This document shows positions 61,029-64,000 of a stretch of 64,000 bases of DNA, piece after piece; within the stretch, counting starts at the first letter, position 1; each line of letters opens with the position of its first letter. The stretch is from assembly GCF_901933205.1 (NCBI RefSeq), contig NC_044573.1, positions 28,145,493 through 28,209,492 of the forward strand, written 5' to 3'. A program made the position numbers and the translations under genes. Under the pieces are notes generated by a model. The model had not been told where the DNA came from. It saw nothing but the letters and a program-made list of their open reading frames with translations, and made no database searches. This DNA is from Camarhynchus parvulus (Eukaryota > Chordata > Aves > Passeriformes > Thraupidae).

Positions 61029-61779
61029 CATTTCTAATGATCCATCCCTTCTTCCCACTGCCAGCATCACTTTTCTCTTTCTCATTGTCACTCATTAGAT
61101 ACCCACTACTCATCTTCAGCTAAAAAGTGTTTCTGGTTCAGCTTTCTCTTCATTACCTCTCTTCCATTTCTGCCCCTTTTTTTCTCCTGCTGCTTCCCAG
61201 GCTGCACCCTAGTTAGCTTGGTTCTTTCTGGCTGTGTGAGCTCTGTAGATCACCACTTGCTATCCTTCTCCCTACTCAGGCTGATGCTCATCTTCTTTAC
61301 GATATTTTATGCCACTCTGGGTGTGTGCGGCAGCTCTGAAGTGGAAGTAAGTGTAATTGATGCAGGAAGAGATTTTCAAAGGAACAAATGGTAGCTGGGT
61401 GTCAGACTCTTGATGACTTAATGGAAGCTTGGTTCCTGATTTGTGTTTATGCCTTTGAACATGTCCTCCATGCTTTTTAGATTGTAAAACACTTTCAAGA
61501 ATCACTGAGAATCAGATGCACTATTAGAGTTTCTTTTGACTTCCCAGGAGGAACTTTCTCTAGGGCTAGGTAATAAATGCTCTACTCTGCTTTTGTTGGC
61601 TTTATTCCCTGCATTCAGAAGTCATCTGAGTTGGTGGGCATGTACCTACATAAGAAAAAAATCAAAATAAATTAGAATTTTAAGATTTCAAGTAAAGAAC
61701 CGTTTGTTTGCATGGAGGCTGATGTGTAAATAAACTTTATTTCCCATCAGGATAGAAACATTAGCAAAGAAAGGAGGGC
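61029..61779. other. Unassigned stretch, pyrimidine-rich start
   Basis: About 61.03-61.29 kb is C/T-rich and possibly decayed LTR. The remainder shows no gene or repeat I can identify. Confidence 0.35.
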
Positions 61780-62200
61780 TAAGGAGAATTTCCATCTCGA
61801 TGTTGGAGGAAACACAGTGAGCCAGGGTGAGGAAAAGGCAGAGACACTTAATGCCTTTTTTGCCACCTGAGCTGGAGAACATGTTGGGAAGAGGAGTGAA
61901 GCCCCCACAATCCAAGGGGAAATGGTTAGTGACTTGCTATGCCAATTAGACACTCACGAGTCTACAGGGCTGGATGGGATCTGCCCAAGGCTACTGAGGA
62001 AGCTGCTGGAAGAGCTCACCAAGCCATTTTCTGTCATTTACTGGCTAACCAGGGATGTCCCAGGCTGGAGGTTTCCCAGTATGACACCCATTGACAAGAA
62101 GGATCAGAAGGAGAATCTACAGGCCTGTCAGCCTGACCTTGGTGACAGGAAAGGACTCAGAAGCAGTGGGCTGCAAATCCCAGGAAATAGAGGCTTCCAG
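61780..62200 (+). mobile_element. Avian CR1 LINE fragment, linker and RT fingers
   Basis: Sense-strand modern-type avian CR1, truncated at both ends. GAGACACTTAATGCCTTTTT, GAAGCCCCCACAATCCAAGG, AAATGGTTAGTGACTTGCTA and CTGGATGGGATCTGCCCAAG match the linker before the reverse transcriptase. AGCCATTTTCTGTCATTTAC, ATGACACCCATTGACAAGAA (V/M-T-P-I-x-K-K) and AGGCCTGTCAGCCTGACCTT (R-P-V-S-L-T) are the fingers. Part stays open over 110 codons (61922-62254), which explains the frames here. Lacks the catalytic FADD region. A separate insertion from the CR1 at 29-30 kb, or the internal part of a rearranged copy. Confidence 0.9.
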
Positions 62201-63067
62201 TGTAGGGACTCTTCTTTCAATACAGTTTCTACCCTACTACCAAGAACAGCTTAAAATCCACTTACCACTAAAATTCCTCTGCATTTTTCAAAAGATTAAA
62301 ATGTTTCTGAGTAACCACATTACAATTAAGCCATCACAGTTTAGCTATAGTTGCCAAGATTCTCATTTGCACTGGGATTCCTTTAAGATCTCTTTGTGTG
62401 TGCAGCATTGCAAGGTGCAGCTATACTTCATTAATACTCACCTAAAGTTCCTTATAGCACCAGAACAGTAGAAAAGCACTGTTGTGAAAGTACAAATCTA
62501 GCCAAAGTACTAAATCTACTAAATTCCTATTTGCATTATGGCCCATTTTCCTAACTTTGTCAATATTAAAAGACAGCAAATTCTCTTTACCAACTTCTTA
62601 AGGCTTCCTTTTAGGAAGAAAGCAGTACCAAAACTATCAGTGCAAATAAAAACTTGTCCCAATGTCCACATTTGTTTTCCCATTTCCAATTTAATCAGAG
62701 GAAGATGACAATAAAGCTTGTTTTCAATTAAATCTGTTCTAGTAGATTGACTGTGTGCTTGTGCATATGTGTCTGAACAGCACCTGATGTTTCAGGAGCT
62801 CCACAGTTTGGCTCCTGAGGGTTTCTCACTGTCATGTCTATGATAGGATGAGGACAAGGGTTATTAAAACAAGGCTGGCTGAAGAAGTCTCAAGAAGGAC
62901 TCTTTCCTTGAATTGTCTCACTTTTTTAATCTGAACTGGTGATTGTCACAGCAAGCCTCAGCTTTCTCAGTTATCTGGAGTAGGAAAATTTTAAAAACAA
63001 CCTTAAGAAATGAAAAATTATTCTTTTATGGCTGAAAGCATAAAGTTGCCATTTAGCAGTATGATAT
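62201..63067. other. Unassigned stretch
   Basis: No gene or identifiable repeat; the 126-codon frame entering from the CR1 continues into this spacer by chance. Confidence 0.4.
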
Positions 63068-63460
63068 GTCTCCATGGGCAGAAGGTCTTTCTAAATGATT
63101 CCTGGCAGATGTTTGTCCAGCCTATTCTTCAAGGAAGAAGATGGATGTTCCAAAACTTTCCCAGACCATCTGTTTATTTCAGCAGGTGATTATCACTACT
63201 TTTAAAATGTTTAATTTTACTCTCCCTTGTTACAGCCTGAGATCTTTACTTGTCTTCTATCTATAATTAAAAAAGGGCTATTGGTTTGCTCTCTGTACCA
63301 ATCTGGTAGCAAGTCTCCATGTCTCCCCTCAATCCATTTAAGTAGAGCTGAGCTCACTCAGTATTTCCCATAGACCATGATCTCTGAGCCTCTGATGATA
63401 CTTACTGCACCCCTGTGAATTCTCTGCAGCCTGTAGGTTTTCTGAAATGAGGGAATAAAA
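63068..63460 (-). mobile_element. Old CR1 LINE 3' remnant
   Basis: Inverted CR1 3' blocks in order: GATGTTTGTCCAGCCTATTC, TTCAAGGAAGAAGATGGATG, AATTTTACTCTCCCTTGTTA, CAGCCTGAGATCTTTACTTG, AGTCTCCATGTCTCCCCTCA, and ACCCCTGTGAATTCTCTGCA. They match the CR1 segment between the reverse-transcriptase C-terminus and the 3' UTR. Decayed and 5'-truncated, as are the other old copies. Confidence 0.65.
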
Positions 63461-64000
63461 ATTGGCAGAGACCTTCTATGCCTAAGAGAGAATGAAGGAC
63501 AGCCAGACTCTTTACTCTTTTATTTTGCCATTAAAATATGTTTTATTGAAGCAGTATATAACATGGGAGTTTGAATTTTACCACTGTTTCAAGCAAGCAA
63601 AACCTGATTCACACCAAATTAATCTTCTACTGTGTTTATACATCTGGGTTGTAGGTCTTTCCTTGGAAGACCAATTCACAGCTTGGAAGAGAAAAAGAAA
63701 GTTGGAGATGAGAAAGAGCAAAGGAAATATAAAATTTGTTTCTGTCTAGTTTGTGTTGGATAGATCCTTGTTAATATATTGAATCTTATGATCCTGATCC
63801 TCTGATAATTTATGAATGTGATATATTTACATTAATTATGTGAACATAGCAGTTTGAAATGCTGGCTGAGGCTTCTGCTTGATAAGCTAGGAGTTATCAG
63901 AATTTGAGACTACAATCTGTACTCCTAAATTCATTCCCAAGTGTACTGAGACAAAATGGTCTTACTTGATTCTTTTTTCCACATTCTATATATGGTTCTG
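63461..64000. other. Unassigned end of window
   Basis: AT-rich spacer. An 85-codon frame (63492-63749) has no recognisable feature. Confidence 0.4.

Noticed and set aside
61922..62471. 110- and 126-codon plus-strand frames
   Set aside because: They translate CR1 linker and fingers sequence and then run into spacer; no catalytic motif and no independent gene.
1..64000. CRISPR arrays, bacterial-type operons, rRNA or intact tRNA genes
   Set aside because: No spaced direct-repeat array, no dense long coding frames and no intact tRNA cloverleaf were seen; the repeat content is that of a bird nuclear genome.

Overview
The window looks like a stretch of bird nuclear genome, most likely a songbird (Passeriformes), with no confidently identifiable protein-coding gene. 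The evidence is the repeat content: CR1 LINEs of the modern avian type (an FADD reverse-transcriptase box and a 3' end in ATTCTRTG-type octamers), much older CR1/L3-group LINE remnants, MIR-type SINE relics shared among amniotes, and several LTRs that I recognise from memory as songbird-type endogenous retrovirus LTRs. The sequence is AT-rich, stop codons are dense in all frames, and the longest open frame is 149 codons with no recognisable domain. The species call is an inference; no database search was possible.

Layout. 0-9.7 kb: unassigned intergenic or intronic DNA, with a ~94 bp segment present twice, 4 kb apart. 9.7-10.5 kb: old CR1 (minus) broken by a 44-nt T run. 10.5-18.6 kb: mostly unassigned, with a palindromic pair of AP-1 sites and one weak candidate terminal exon. 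18.6-20.7 kb: a cluster of fossils (MIR, CR1, L2-like LINE, MIR). 22.3-22.8 and 26.4-26.6 kb: LTR-like units. 28.5-30.1 kb: a minus-strand LTR abutting a plus-strand avian CR1. 31-36.6 kb: two old CR1/L3 pieces on either side of a GC-richer block. 44.5-45.2 kb: another CR1/L3 remnant. 46 and 49.7 kb: GATA microsatellites. 52.3 kb: a MIR relic. 54.0 kb: a cluster of nuclear-receptor half-sites. 54.9-56.4 kb: a solo LTR followed by about 1 kb of plus-strand CR1/L3 reverse-transcriptase remnant. 57.2 and 59.2 kb: two striking hairpins, the second with 47-bp arms. 60.9 kb: end of an ERVL-type LTR. 61.8-62.2 kb: avian CR1 reverse-transcriptase fragment. 63.1-63.5 kb: old CR1.

No pathway or operon-like organisation is present. 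The best candidates for something unusual are the 96-bp near-perfect palindrome at 59.21-59.31 kb (with an extra direct copy upstream and a T7 run downstream), the perfect 16-bp hairpin at 57.2 kb, the duplicated segment at 4.2/8.2 kb, and the receptor half-site cluster at 54.0 kb. None of them amounts to a demonstrated new system.
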